From assembly GCF_011075055.1 (NCBI RefSeq), contig NC_058153.1, forward strand, positions 5,704,001 to 5,768,000: a DNA stretch of 64,000 nt, read 5' to 3'. The translations under genes were made by a program, and so were the position numbers. Below the pieces are notes generated by a model, which searched no databases, was not told the origin of the DNA, and was given only the letters and a program-made list of their open reading frames with translations. Source of the DNA: Mangifera indica. Its lineage: Eukaryota; Streptophyta; Magnoliopsida; Sapindales; Anacardiaceae. Below are positions 12,387 to 24,977 of this stretch, piece after piece (the stretch's first letter is position 1; the number at the start of each line of letters is the position of its first letter).

Positions 12387-13309
12387 GGCCAAAAGATTTA
12401 TTCCCACTCAAGGTTTTATGTTATTCCAATATTCTCTATTAATGGTAAAGATAAAATTATTATTATGTTATTGATATTAAAAAATATATAATATGATTTT
12501 ATTTTTCTTTCAAATTTTGAAAAATAATAATTTTATCTCAATCTTAATTTTTTTAAGGTTTGAAAAACGACATCTTCTCCCCCATTCGTAGGGTTTTCTC
12601 TTTTCCTTCTTCAACCACCGTCTTCGGCATGGACAATTACCTCTTCTTTTTCTTCCATCAATGAAGAAGGCCAAAGATTGATGAACAAAGATGAGCAATT
12701 TGTGGAGACCAATGAATGAAGGCGATGAATCAAAGACAAAGAGATTCGTCTTTGTCTTCATCGAATCAACTCTGGATGACGAGAATCAACTTGGTTTTTT
12801 GTCGATTTAGCTTTGGGGCAAGACAAATTGCATGACGGAAGCTTTGTCTAGAGTTGATTAGATGAAAAATGTTGTCAGATATGGAGAACCTTCGTTTGGA
12901 TGCTTCATTTGGACGTTTCGTCTGGAAGCTTTGTCTAGACGACGAATCCTTTATCGTCATCCATCAGGAGAGAGCATCAACAGGAGAGAAAACGCCAAAG
13001 AAGCCAAGACATTGCCTTAAGCAGTCGTTGTTCGTTGGAAAATCATCGGAGAAATTTGAAACCTTATAGAGGAAATATAATATTTCAAAACTTAATCACA
13101 ATGAAAATTGTTAGTTTTCTTAACCAAAAGAAAAAATAATATAAACTTTTATATTTTCTAATATTACTAATTAAATGATATTTTTTCTTTAATTCTAACT
13201 GAAAATTTTAACAAAAGTTAGATAACAAGTTGATATTCAAGTTTTTAAAATTTTGTGGGTGGGAGTTTGATCATAGACTAAATCTTGGGTGGAATTAAGT
13301 CTTTTCGCC
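12387..13309. mobile_element. Long-arm MULE-type MITE, family GGCCAAAAG, copy A
   Basis: The element is 923 bp. It starts GGCCAAAAGATTTATTCCC and ends TGGAATTAAGTCTTTTCGCC. The flanks are tactaacaa (12378-12386) and tattaataa (13310-13318), 7/9 identical. Outer arms of some 200 bases are inverted and contain runs such as ATTTTATCTCAATCTTAATT and its counterpart. The centre (about 12590-13010) is a separate purine/pyrimidine-rich block with GACGAA/TTCGTC palindromes. Short open frames here are accidental. Confidence 0.75.
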
Positions 13310-13570
13310 TATTAATAAAACAAAGGGTGCTTCATGTGTTGCCTATGGACCCAAGTTGCCCCATCAGATCACCAAAAAAACATTCATCGGATAGCTTCCG
13401 TAGAGTGCATTTCTCAAATTATTGACAGTTCAATCAACTTTCGGCATTGCATATATCAAGTGGGCACAGAATCTTTTACTCATGAAAACAATGCACCCAA
13501 TTGTTGTTACTTGCTAAAATCATAGGTGCACAGAGATCAATAACATCATTCAGAATTCAATTTATTAATA

Positions 13571-14290
13571 GGCCAAAAGGCTTGTTCCCATCCAATATAA
13601 AACAGAATCCCAAAGTCTTGCTTTTTTATTTTTAAAACCCTAAATATTTATTTATAAATAATTTTTTGTCAAAAATTTTGATTAAAGGAAAAATCATTAT
13701 TTACTTAAAAATTTTAAAAAATTAAATTTTTATCATATTTTTCTCTTCATATTTAAAAACCTCACAATTTTTTCTCCACCCAAAGTTTGAAAAGTAACAA
13801 CTTTTCTCTTAGGATTTTTCCCCTTTTCTGTAATAATGAATCGTTATCTCCAGTCGCTGGTTATCCTCTGTTCTACCTTATCTCTTCCACCCAGTCTCTC
13901 TTCTTTCTCTCTTTGGTCGTATTTGACCAAGACGAAGATGAAGACGAACAATCGTCATTTGAGATGAGACAATTTCGTCTTTGTCTCAACCAAAGACGAT
14001 CAAAGAGGGAAGGGAGAAAGACCGAGAGGAAGCGATAAGGCGGAAGGGAGGACGGCTGATGGCTAGAGATGATGAGTCATTGCCAAAGAGAAGAAGAAAA
14101 AACTTTAGGAAAAAATTATCACTTCTCAAATTTTAGGTGAAGGCGGAAATTATAAGATTTTTAAACTTAAAAAATAAAATATGATAATTTTTAAATTTTT
14201 TTTAATAAATAATAGTTTTATCTTTAATTTTAATTAAAATTTTTAATAAAACTAATTTATTGATGGATATTTGAATTTAGAAAAAATTAG
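13571..14290. mobile_element. Long-arm MULE-type MITE, copy B, right end missing
   Basis: It starts GGCCAAAAGGCTTGTTCCC, and its left arm and centre closely follow copy J at 63143, including GTTATCTCCAGTCGCTGG versus GCTATCTCCAACTGTTGG. The right arm can be followed to about 14290, but the expected CTTTTGGCC end is absent, so the terminus is deleted or replaced. Confidence 0.65.
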
Positions 14291-16715
14291 ATGATATTTG
14301 GATTTTACCGTGTGATGGGTGGGAGCAACTCTACTGGCCGTATTAAAGAGCCACCATGTCATATCATGAATTGGACAAGGCACCGGTGTTTTGTTTTTAG
14401 GGGACTTTCTTCTTCTCCTTCCTCCACAATCAGCCAAAACATCTGTGGACCCTCTTTTTACACAAAATTACAACCAAGTCATCTTCCTAAATCACCAATC
14501 AAGCTTCTGCAATTGTCTGCTTTATGTTACCACATACCTTGTTTTTTTCAAACAATCTACAAAATTACTTCTACCACAAAATGGGAAGCAAATTGGTATT
14601 TCTCTTTCTAATTGTGTGGTAAAAATTGGCACTTGGAATTGGATTTTACAATTTCTTTTATGGTTTTTTTTTTTAAATCAGAACCCTAACAATATTCTGC
14701 CTGGTATTTCAAAAATAATTTAAAATTTTTTGCCGTGAGTACATCGTCAGAATTTATAATACGACGGCTTAAAAAATATTCATTTAATTACTCATCTTCT
14801 AAAATGTAACAAGTAGGAAATTTTTTGCTATTACCACAACTATTTTTGGGGGTATTACTGCCATTAACCTTTTTATTATGTTTTGCTACATAGTTTTCCC
14901 AAGTAGAAAGTTAGATATGGGCAAAATGCTCAGGCCTTATTTCTTGGGCTTAAGCTCAGACTGGGCCCAAGGGGGGCGGCAGGCCTAGGCACTACGGACC
15001 TGGTCCTAGATCTAGAGAGGGGACGTTTGGTCCTAAGTCGATAGATAGAGGTGAATTTTAATTGAGCCAAATTTAAATAATGGCTGGCTCGTGATCAACT
15101 TAAATAAAAAAAGTGTAATTCAAGCTTATGATGAATTCGTTGAAAAACCATAAAAACATGTCACAAAAGAAAAAAAAAAAAGTCCTCAATGATAACAAAG
15201 TTGAGTTGAGCGCCCAAGACCAGGGGCTTTGAGATCAATGGTCATATAAATAAAAATTGAAACATTACAATTTTGCCCATAACGATCAAAACTTTTAAAT
15301 ATATATTTTATTTTAGTTTGACTATAAATTGACCATTGCCTAACAATCAAAACTAACAATTGGTGTGGGAGTGCAAAATATATATATATATATATTATTT
15401 ATTATTTTATCTCTCATTGAAAATTATTTAGTGATATGATAATAAGTAAATATACAAAATTATGCACATTATTTGTACATATATTTTTTTTTGGGTAACC
15501 AGAGAGCTCTAATACACAATAATCAAACTCATAATCATTACATCAGATAAACTAGGATTTTACAAACAGAGCAAAACCTCGAACCTGTTTTCTTTATGAA
15601 AGTTCTATTGTTCTATAAATTTTGTTAACTCCTAGAATATAAAAGACTTGTATATATAGTGCTCATTGTTTTTGTGCATATGTTTTATCTGACATTCAAT
15701 TTTTGGGCTTGGAGAAGAAGTTGGATTTCAAGCTTGAAGTTATTGGTGGTGACACGAACTTTCAGATTCTACTGAGGTGTGTGGAAGTTCTATCTTTGGG
15801 CTACATTGTTCCTTGTAGATGTTATTTGTGATTTTTACCCTGAATATAAATTTGAATTCAAGTGTCTACGTATATCGGAAGGCAGAACATGTCTTCGAAT
15901 TGCACATTTTTTGTTGATTTCAGAAACTGTGGCCCTTACAGATTAATATAAGAACCATTGTTCCATACATGCACCTAAGCTCACTCCGATTACAACAATT
16001 ATTGAGATTCCTGAGTACTTGTGTGATACCATTCCCTAGCCTACAGAGGTTGTTTAGCCAACTGCAGTTAACACAAAATTTCTCACCTAAATGATATGCA
16101 ATCACATACACTGCAGATACTTTCTTTAGCTGACATTCGGCAATATTGTACATTGAAAGCGAAAGGAAAATATACTGATGTTGAAAAAAATGTCCAGCCT
16201 AATGTATTATAAACAGGGTTTTGATACCGCAAACTGGCCACTCATATGGGTTAAGTTGTTTTGTAATTGCAGAAAGTATTCTGTAAGTTTGATCTTAGAC
16301 TTTAATGCGAATGAGATTTTGATCTTCTCCAGCAACACAAAGGATTTGGCTGTCGTCCCTAACCATGCTAAAAAAAAGGTTTAGAGGTGAAATACAGATG
16401 ATGGCTCTATCAGTAAAATAACTGGATAACACATATTATTTGCCCTACAATGTTATTGAAGAAGCTGCAAAATACAAAATTAGTATAATAATAACATAGA
16501 TGTATTAATTTCCCCAAATGGGTCAAATACAATTCGTACATTCAACCAATTTATGGACAATAATGACACATACTATTACACAACAAAGGCCAGAACACCA
16601 TTCAAGATTTCAGACATGTGATGGCTCAACCATCCTTTTCAGCTACAACCCTTTTGATGGGTTTCACCAACTTAAAATATTGGAGGTGCTCGACATCTCA
16701 TCAGTAAGTAGACAT
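14291..16715. other. Spacer downstream of PAP26
   Basis: I find no convincing gene. There is a GGGCC-rich patch at 14930-15060, a short (TA)n at about 15379-15395, and a partial small MITE core at about 15400-15480. The last few hundred bases should include the PAP26 3' UTR. Minor open frames show no family I recognise. Confidence 0.4.
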
Positions 16716-19700
16716 TCAGCCGACAACACTCCTTATATAATGCTTTCTCAGTTTTCTCCTTCTAGGATTTCTTGCCCTGAATGAATATAATTCAATCTTG
16801 GTGTAAGACTGGTCTCATAAGAAAAAACACGATATTTGCATCTCAACAATTACGTTGTTGCGTCTGTATTTTGCTAAGCATATACTAATTCAGAGGCAAC
16901 TGGTTTTTCTCCCTTTTGAACTTCATAGTGAGAACACAATGTTAATATAAAAAGTGCACAGCTAGAGTTGACCGATTTCAAGACCAGTTAGTCAAGTAAG
17001 AAGCTAAAAGCTCTGACAAAAAAGGAAAATTTTAGTAAATAATTAAAAGTTTTCCCGGGGCTCCTAAAGGGTAGCTTAACAATTACAAAAACAGATATAA
17101 AACAGTATACATTCCACAATGTATTACTAACACCTCTAGGATTAACAGACCTTTGCACAAGGAACCAGATTTCATGTAAATGTATATGATCTAGTCAAAG
17201 GCTTTTACATGCAATGTTACCACAAGAGCAAACCATCTTCAAATAGCTATTTTAAATGATCAAAATGGACAGGTATTGAAGAAAGGCAGTCCGAATATTT
17301 TACTACTACAAATTCTTTTAATTTCATGTTCTCTCCACAAGAAAACTCCTTGTTTGCTGGAAAAAGATGAAGTCAGAGGCCCCAGTCAAACATATAATGA
17401 ACAGATAGATTTGGATCAATGTGGTTCAACGACGTAGACATTTCAGGTACGCAGAACTTTTAAGTTCTCATCAATTAGCCAACAGAAGAAACAATAATTT
17501 AGTTTTACTCACCAGTACTGATTGTGCAATACAAAAGAATCAGTTGAGACTTTTTTTCCATCATCATTGCGGTTCCAGTGGTAGAATGCATGTGTCCTGT
17601 TTAGAATCTCTAGTGTAGAATGCCCATAGCTGGCTTCACGGAATGCAGAATAATCAGGTTGTGGGTCTCTAAACCTAGAGAACCAAAGGACTATTTTTAC
17701 AGATTGACCACCAAATGATGAATTACAGAGAGAAATAAACAAGAAATTTGTTTCTCTAACAGAGAACTATTAGAAAATACACTTACTTGAAAGCAGGGCA
17801 AATTTATCAGTCACGCAATTCAACTTACCTTCCAGCTAGACCTTCTTGATTTCCTCCATCCCCAACAGTGATGTATACAGGGGCGGATTTGTCTGCTACA
17901 GGATAACGCTCACCACTAGATATGTTGTAGTGAACATTTGAAATTCGGTACTGAAATTTTAAACTGTTTTAGAACATCCAATCTAGAAGCAGATAACTGC
18001 TTTAGAATGCACCAATATGTAATGCAGTATGTCTACATCTGAAGTATAAGCCAAAATGGTAAACTAAATTATCATCAGCAAAATGGTGTCATTTACCATT
18101 TTGTTTAGTTGATGACAATAAAAATTTATTCCCATCTCTAATCAATACTTAGTGAGCACTCAATTCCATCCAAGCAAAAGTTCCTATCAAAAGAGAACTG
18201 CATCTTTCACCTGTGAAATTTTGTACAGCCCATGTTGTATAAATTTGAATCTCTATGAGAATTGTGGCTGTTATTTGGATTTAGAAAAAGAGGGTTTTAA
18301 ATCTTTATCAACTGCAAACTGGCTATTATTTATCAGCTCATTTTATTTATTTATTTTTTATTTCATCAACCTTCTAATTTAAATAAATTCTTCATTTTGA
18401 TCTAATGGTTTGGGAATTTAGTCTTTTATTTAAAGATCAATCAAGTCCAGAATGTCATTAACAGAAGAAAACTGATGCAAGGGATTTTCTGTATATAGTT
18501 GGGTGATTTACTGAAACAAGAATATTAATGTGTGTGTGTGTGTATATGGTTAACAGAGGACAATTAGAATTTACAGTTTAGAGGTGTTTCTCTTGGAATT
18601 TTTATTAATGCCAAATTGAAGTTTTAATATAATTTTGCTTGTAGTCTGAAGCCATTATATGTCAGTACTCAACTCAAAGTAAATTACATCAGCACAATGA
18701 CATTGTAACTAACAAACACAGACAAATAATATGCACTTAAGTTGGGGGATTCCAAAAAACTTCCTCACCCTTCAAACTGCTAATCCATTTATTTGTGTAT
18801 GCAAAAAAATGGTCAGTTTTATAAGTTAAGAACTATACCGATCTTTCATAAGCATGAACATGGCCTGCAAAGATTACATCAACTCTATATCGTGTGAACC
18901 AACTCTCAAAGACTGCTCGCATACTTTCACCTTCCATGAAGTGTGCTTCATTACTGTTGTAGATTGGGACATGCATGAGAACAATTAGCCAAGGTGTCTT
19001 TTCCCTATCAACCCTTTTAAGTTCATTTTTGAGCCACCTCCATTGCGGAGTGTACTTTACTGTAAAATTTCATAATAAATCAAACAAGATATACAAACGC
19101 AATAAAAGTAATTCTTCCCTGCTATAGGAAAAATACAAAAATACCACTGATGAAATAATAAAAAGTATGCATGGATTAATATTGAGGGAAAAAACACAAA
19201 TCAAAAGTGTCATTAACCCCAAGTTGCCTTTTTAATTATTTGGGTTTGTAGACTTTCCTACTAAAAACAAACACCACTCAGAATGTCACCTATTGCAGTT
19301 AGGTCGACATAATATGGAGTCATTTTCCAGCTTTACAAAGTCAATTATTTTCCATTTCACTTTTCTAGCTCAAGTATCCCAAGTGTCAAGAGCTAGCAAA
19401 ATGCATCCATGGACAGTATATGTTTGTTTCAGCATCCTGGACCACAGCTAATATCAAACCTAACTACTAATGCACTAATTGACTTAAGTAACCCCTTAAA
19501 AGATGAGTACTATTACATGTAAAAATAAATTTTATTAACTTATCCATACACCCTGATATAGCAGCATGTGCTTAAATCATTTTGAAGTGAGAGAAAAAGT
19601 AAATAATCACATCATCCAGTCACATGTTGTCATCTCAATTTATATAGATAAGTTAATAAAATTTATTTGTACGCATAGTTTTATTCCTAAAACATTTCCT

Positions 19701-22700
19701 TTTGTAAGAGCCTTTTTAAATCATGCAGCATACTAACTCAAGGGAAACTACCTCAGCAAAATCAACCACCACCTCTTCACATCATATTATCAGTACCACA
19801 TCCAACATAATATATCAATTGTTACCACATCACTTTTCATCATACTCCCAGTTTTTCCACTCTAATGATAATATACATCCTGTGCGAAACCATAGTAATC
19901 CTCAATAGTTTTAGGAAAATTCAATGTTAGTCAGTGCTTCATAACCAGCGGCAGATGATTTTAAGACAAATAAAAAGGCTCAAGTGCTTTGCTACATCAA
20001 ACCGAGGCCAGGCATTAATTTAAGAAGTCATTACAATTTCCCATTTCAATAACTCCCCAGTAAATTATAAAGAAAACCTGCTGCACTGGACTGAAATACA
20101 CCATGGTGTACCATTTTAACCTAAGTGCATCAAATTTGCCATGAACCCGTACAATCATCATTCACCGGATTACCAGTCTAGGTTAGTGACCAAACTTATA
20201 TTTGTTTTCCTTCTCTATTTCTTTAATTTTTTTATAAAGAAAATAATGATAATAACAACTTTGTGTTGAGTTAAAAAGAAGAGAACATTAAGCTGAACAA
20301 ATCATATTGAAAGGTTTAAATTACCTGTGGGGTGGTCATCTATCAACCATAAGATAATCTACAATAATAACTGCCAGAGAGCTCAAGCTTCTACAACATG
20401 ACATCAATTTTTTCATATTTTCTACCACCCCTATAAGCTATGGAATGTTAAAATCTCTTTCAAATTCCTTTCAAATTTGAGGGTGTTTGTTTTTTTTTTT
20501 TTTTTTCTTCTGAGTACTGGAGGGGCCCTTTGTTAAGAGAACAAGCTGATATAGTAGAAAATATTGCAGCATTTCATATAAGATAAGATCTGTACAATGA
20601 AGATTTAGGATTTAATAGTTTTCGGAAGTACTTTAAGAAGGAAATTTATATATCTCATTCAAATTACTTTAGTTTTATTCTTAAGTTTTAAGTTACCTAT
20701 CATTAGAAAATTTTCATGATTTGTTGTTTATTTAGTATTGGTCACTATAAGGTTGTTATTCTCAGGTTAGACATGATGATAATTTGAAAATTGAGTGTAG
20801 TTCTCTCTATTCTCTGTTATTGCCCTAATATTTTCCCCCATCTATTTTTATCTGATTTTTTTCCACCTATTCCTCTAGATTATTCTAAGCTATTTGTCCT
20901 ACCTCTGCAAAGATGAGGGACTGATTCACATGTGGGAAAGTCTCTCATCCATTTGTCACCCAAACAAAAATCCATTACATAAGAACTAGTCAAATAAAAC
21001 CGTTAAAAGATCTCAATTTTAACCTTCTCTGAGTTTACCATAATGATAGCTCTTAACTGAGATACAGAATTCACCAGTAGATACATCAAATAAAAGATAC
21101 AGTTATTAACCCAGGGAATGAACAAGTGAAAAGAAAAAGGAAATTACCAAATGGAGAGTAGCTGGATAGCACAATTATATGGGAAGACGCACGTCTGATT
21201 GCATACCAAAGAGGATTACTACTTTTGGAGGCCAAGTAAGGGGTAGGATACCGATGAAGATAGGATTTGAATGGAATTGTTTCCCCCTACATACATGTAT
21301 ATTTCAACCAGTGGAGAACTAAAGAAGTAGTTGTACATTAAAGAATCTTATGATATTATCAGAATGTGCTTGTTTATATAAAAAAAAAAATTGATGCATT
21401 AGGAAAATGTCAGAGCTATGCTGGAACTTTATAATTAACCTGAGCTGTTTGACTAAAGAAATTGATACACTATAAATAACATCATCATAACTTTATATGT
21501 ACACTTAGTTGTATGAAAAAACCTACATGGCTCATCGTAATATAAGCAATGTAACTAATGCAATCAAGGATATTGTAAATTAAGTAAAAAACAAATAGGC
21601 ACATCAAAGAGGCTATGACTATTCAATCAAACATTTCAACTCAAATTCAATCATGTACTTCCCAAATTCAACATATTCTAGCAAGGGCCTGCTTATAGCA
21701 ATGGAAAAGTAAACTTGACAGTTCAATAAATGTTATAATGGCTTTCAACCTAACACATGGAGGACACCAGTTTGCTTTGTGATCTAAAGATATTCTTGGC
21801 AGATATGTCACTAGTTGACTCTTACATATTGTTTTATATGTAGGAACAGGCCAACCAAATATGTACCACAACAAAAAGGTTAAGGGTAAAATAATGCAAC
21901 AATGCAAACTGGTAGAATCAGAAGAAAGAGAATAAGGAGCAATAAAATGAAATAATTTAGTACACTGTTGCCTCTAAACGATCATTAGTGTACATGCAAA
22001 TAATATATTTCAGCATCAAAGCAAGTCAACATGCACCATTGCTCAAAGATTCAAAATCTACTGTTTAGCAATAATGAATTCCAGAACTGCAATGACATAA
22101 ATCTAACTCTTTACCATTTCAGGCATGTACTCTATTTCATGGTTTCCAGCAGACCAAATCCAAGGCTGATATGCAGCACTTTGCTCAATGAACCGACCCC
22201 AGGAATCCCAACGTATGCCAACATCATTATACTGATATCTATCAGCATAAGAAAGATCGCCAGCAAACAACACAGTTTGTCCTTCACTCTGCAAGTAATG
22301 CTTAAAAGTGGAGAGAGAATTATAAGTCTGCCCCAAGTCACCTGAAATTTATCGTAAACAGAATTTGTGAAAAAGAAATATTGAAGAAATATATTTGTAA
22401 GTCTTGAAATATGTGCACACATGCATGGATATGTGTGTGTGCATATGCACACACTCTGAAGAGAGAGAAAAGGGATTCACATGTGTATTTTCAATTCCAT
22501 TCCGATAAAAAAAGGAGCATAAATCATTTGTTGGAGCAGCTTACTGTTATGATTCTTTGAGGAAACCATTCTAATTTTGCTAGACAAAAAAGATACAACT
22601 CACCAATGATTCCAAATTTGTAAGAAGCATCTGGATCAATCTTTGTAGGTGTTTGAAACCAAAATGCCCGAGAAGCATCACCACTCACAATCTTGTAATA

Positions 22701-23793
22701 GTACTTGGTATCATACTGAAACCCAGACACAGTTTAAGGAATGAAAATTCACTAAGCAGAAGACTGAAATTGGCATTCCATGCAAACAATAAATTTTATG
22801 CAGAAAGAATAACCCATAGCAGATAACAGATAATGTTTTTCACCTAATTAACATTTCCAAGAAGCTCTAAAAATTATATAAACCTACAAATATGTTTGCT
22901 AGATGCATATGTGAAAGTTCATGACCTCCAATTACAACTTCGAGTAAGTACTCCATTTCCATGTTAGAGGAAATTTAAACCATTATATAAATCCCACTTT
23001 CCAAGATGAAATTACCTCAAGACCATCGATCAGACAATGATGGATGTAACCAGACTTGTATTTATAAAAGGTGTAGTTTGTCATTGTCCCCTCTGCAGAA
23101 AAATCGTATTTGTTCTCTGATGTGCCATATTGCACTTTGCTGGGCCCTGGTTCATCAGCTGTCACCCATGAAACAATCACAGCCTTCCCATCATAATCCC
23201 CTTGAGTTATATGCACCTACAGATGAAGCAAAGAAGGAAACTACCCGTTAGTGGGTAAATTTAGGCAAGAGATTTAAAATAAAGAAAAACACAACAAACT
23301 TCTATGCTAGCGACACAACGCATCATCATCTGGTCACTTAACAATTGTTTTGTACAAACACAGTTCTCTCTCTAAACACAAATAAAAATGACCTTGAAGG
23401 ACTTAAAACTACTTCACAACTAATCATTATACGGAAATGACTCCTAAAAACGAGAATTATTTGGATCCCATTCACTTATATTCCTCTTGAATAACATAAT
23501 TTTAGAAAGATCTCTTCAAATGTTCGTCAGAAAATGCTGAAATGAATTTAAAGACTGCACAAGTCCATGCCATTCAAATAGCACACCAATTGAAAAAGAA
23601 AAAAACTCACTTGTTGCGGAGCATTATGTCCCTTGGGAACAGCAAATGCTTCATTATCAAGAGGGATATCAATGGAGGGCCACTCTGATCGAATAAAAGT
23701 ACTTGTAATCCCTGCACTCCCACATTTCAAATTCCCCAACAGCACTAGTGATATCAATATATCTTCAAACAACCAGGAGTAGGAATGCCTCAT
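16716..23793 (-). CDS. PAP26: Purple acid phosphatase, PAP26 type, 9 exons
   Basis: Coding exons are 23793-23611, 23216-23016, 22715-22604, 22341-22115, 21286-21148, 19059-18839, 17950-17829, 17674-17513 and 16776-16716. They give 475 aa, the same length I recall for Arabidopsis PAP26. The enzyme is a dinuclear metallophosphatase that frees phosphate from organic esters; PAP26 is the main vacuolar and secreted acid phosphatase induced by phosphate starvation and senescence. An N-terminal signal peptide (about residues 1-28) is followed by a fibronectin-like domain and the catalytic domain. All seven metal ligands are visible: Asp167 (GDLG), Asp194 and Tyr197 (GDLSY), Asn232 (GNHE), His317 (VLMH), and His354 and His356 (GHVH). 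NYT, NRT and NISS glycosylation sites are present. The start is the ATG of MRHSYSW; the longer frame upstream begins at TTG. The small last exon supplies an [13 protein letters not shown] tail typical of PAP26. Confidence 0.95.
19508..19684. mobile_element. Small MITE inside PAP26 intron 5
   Basis: Inverted ends share AAATAAATTTTATTAACTTA on the left and TAAGTTAATAAAATTTATTT on the right, about 110 bases apart. The centre resembles the cores of the small MITEs elsewhere in the window (ATCATTTTGAAG, CACATGTTGTCAT). It lies in the 2.09-kb intron between exons 5 and 6, far from the splice sites. The ends are set to within a few bases. Confidence 0.6.
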
Positions 23794-24899
23794 TTGACCT
23801 CCAACCTGACTGCTCTGTTTGATCAATCGGTTAATTGAATCCAAGAACAAATCAAATTGTCAATAAAAACAGAAGACTTTAACCCACACTAACGATAGAC
23901 ACGCTGTTTAATCAACTTGGCTCAAACCCTTTTTATATTAATCCCAAAAGCAAAAAATATAAATAGATGAAAAAAAAAACAAAAATATAACATGAACCCA
24001 GAATGAGTGAGATATATGAGGTGATATTACCAATTATAGAAGCTTGTAGAATCAAAATTCAAAGAAAAATAAAAGTACAGGAACTGGTTGCTAATTTTAA
24101 AGTTTACAGAAGAAGTGCCTTAAAAGCATTGAAGAGAAGGGAAGAAAATGATTGATAATGAACTTGTCTTTGCTTAAAAAAGATTATTAAAGTAGAGCGG
24201 GACAGGTGCACGTTAGCACTAACAATGCTTCAAGACCTGGCTTGGTGTGAGTTAGAAGAGATGATGATTTGTCTTCATCATATATATTTATTCTACGAAC
24301 CAAATTAATCATTTCCCTTTGTAATAAAACATTTTAGTTGTTTCATGTAAACCTTTTCCTTAAAAATGTCATTTTCATTAGAACCTCTTCATCAGGATAA
24401 GGAGCTGAAGCAAAGGATTCTAACAGAGACTAAAAATAAACTCTATACAATTCATCCAAGGAGTATAAAGATGTAACATAATTGGAAGAGAAGTTTTGGT
24501 GGGTATAAAGAAATATCTAGGTGGGATTGTGCAAAAATTGGGTGAAGAGAATTGATACAAAACAATTCAAAAGGGAAAGAATCAAGACATGCATTTGTTA
24601 AAAAAAAGAAAGGATAAGATAAGATTTTACGCACTCTTTTGCCTGCTATATAGATATAAGTTGATGGAATGAGTCTTTCACTTATAAGATCTCCAAAGAA
24701 AGTTCACCACAAAGCTAAAAGACAAATCTTGTTGTGAGATAGAGAGAGAGAAACAGTTTTTGCAATTTTAATAAGAGAATTTTTAGTTTAAAATGTATTA
24801 ACTACTTTTGAATGAACTAACTTTATTATTTTATAATGGTGATTAGTTGTAATTTTCTAAAATTTTATTTTGGTCCACCAAAATGTTGATTTAAAGATT

Positions 24900-24901
<2 letters not shown>
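23794..24901. promoter_or_regulatory. Probable PAP26 leader and promoter region
   Basis: No other gene is seen. A TATA-like stretch on the minus strand lies at about 24280-24292, roughly 490 bases upstream of the ATG. That distance would fit a long leader or a 5' UTR intron, but I could not fix a transcription start. The assignment is by position only. Confidence 0.35.

Positions 24902-24972
<71 letters not shown>
24902..24972. repeat. (TA)n microsatellite
   Basis: About 35 uninterrupted TA units. It is likely length-variable between individuals and prone to assembly error. Confidence 0.95.

Positions 24973-24977
<5 letters not shown>

Noticed and set aside
13787..14038. An 83-codon open frame
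   Set aside because: It lies in the core of element B and reflects its purine-rich palindromes. The same applies to the frame at 51326-51613 in element D and to those at 12510-13069 in element A.
15920..16153. Minus-strand frame with Leu/Asn-rich text, possibly a leucine-rich repeat
   Set aside because: There is only one weak repeat-like stretch, no conserved neighbours and no exon partner.
23794..23850. An N-terminal extension of PAP26 starting at 23850
   Set aside because: The first codon of that frame is TTG, and the ATG at 23793 gives a normal signal peptide and the family length.
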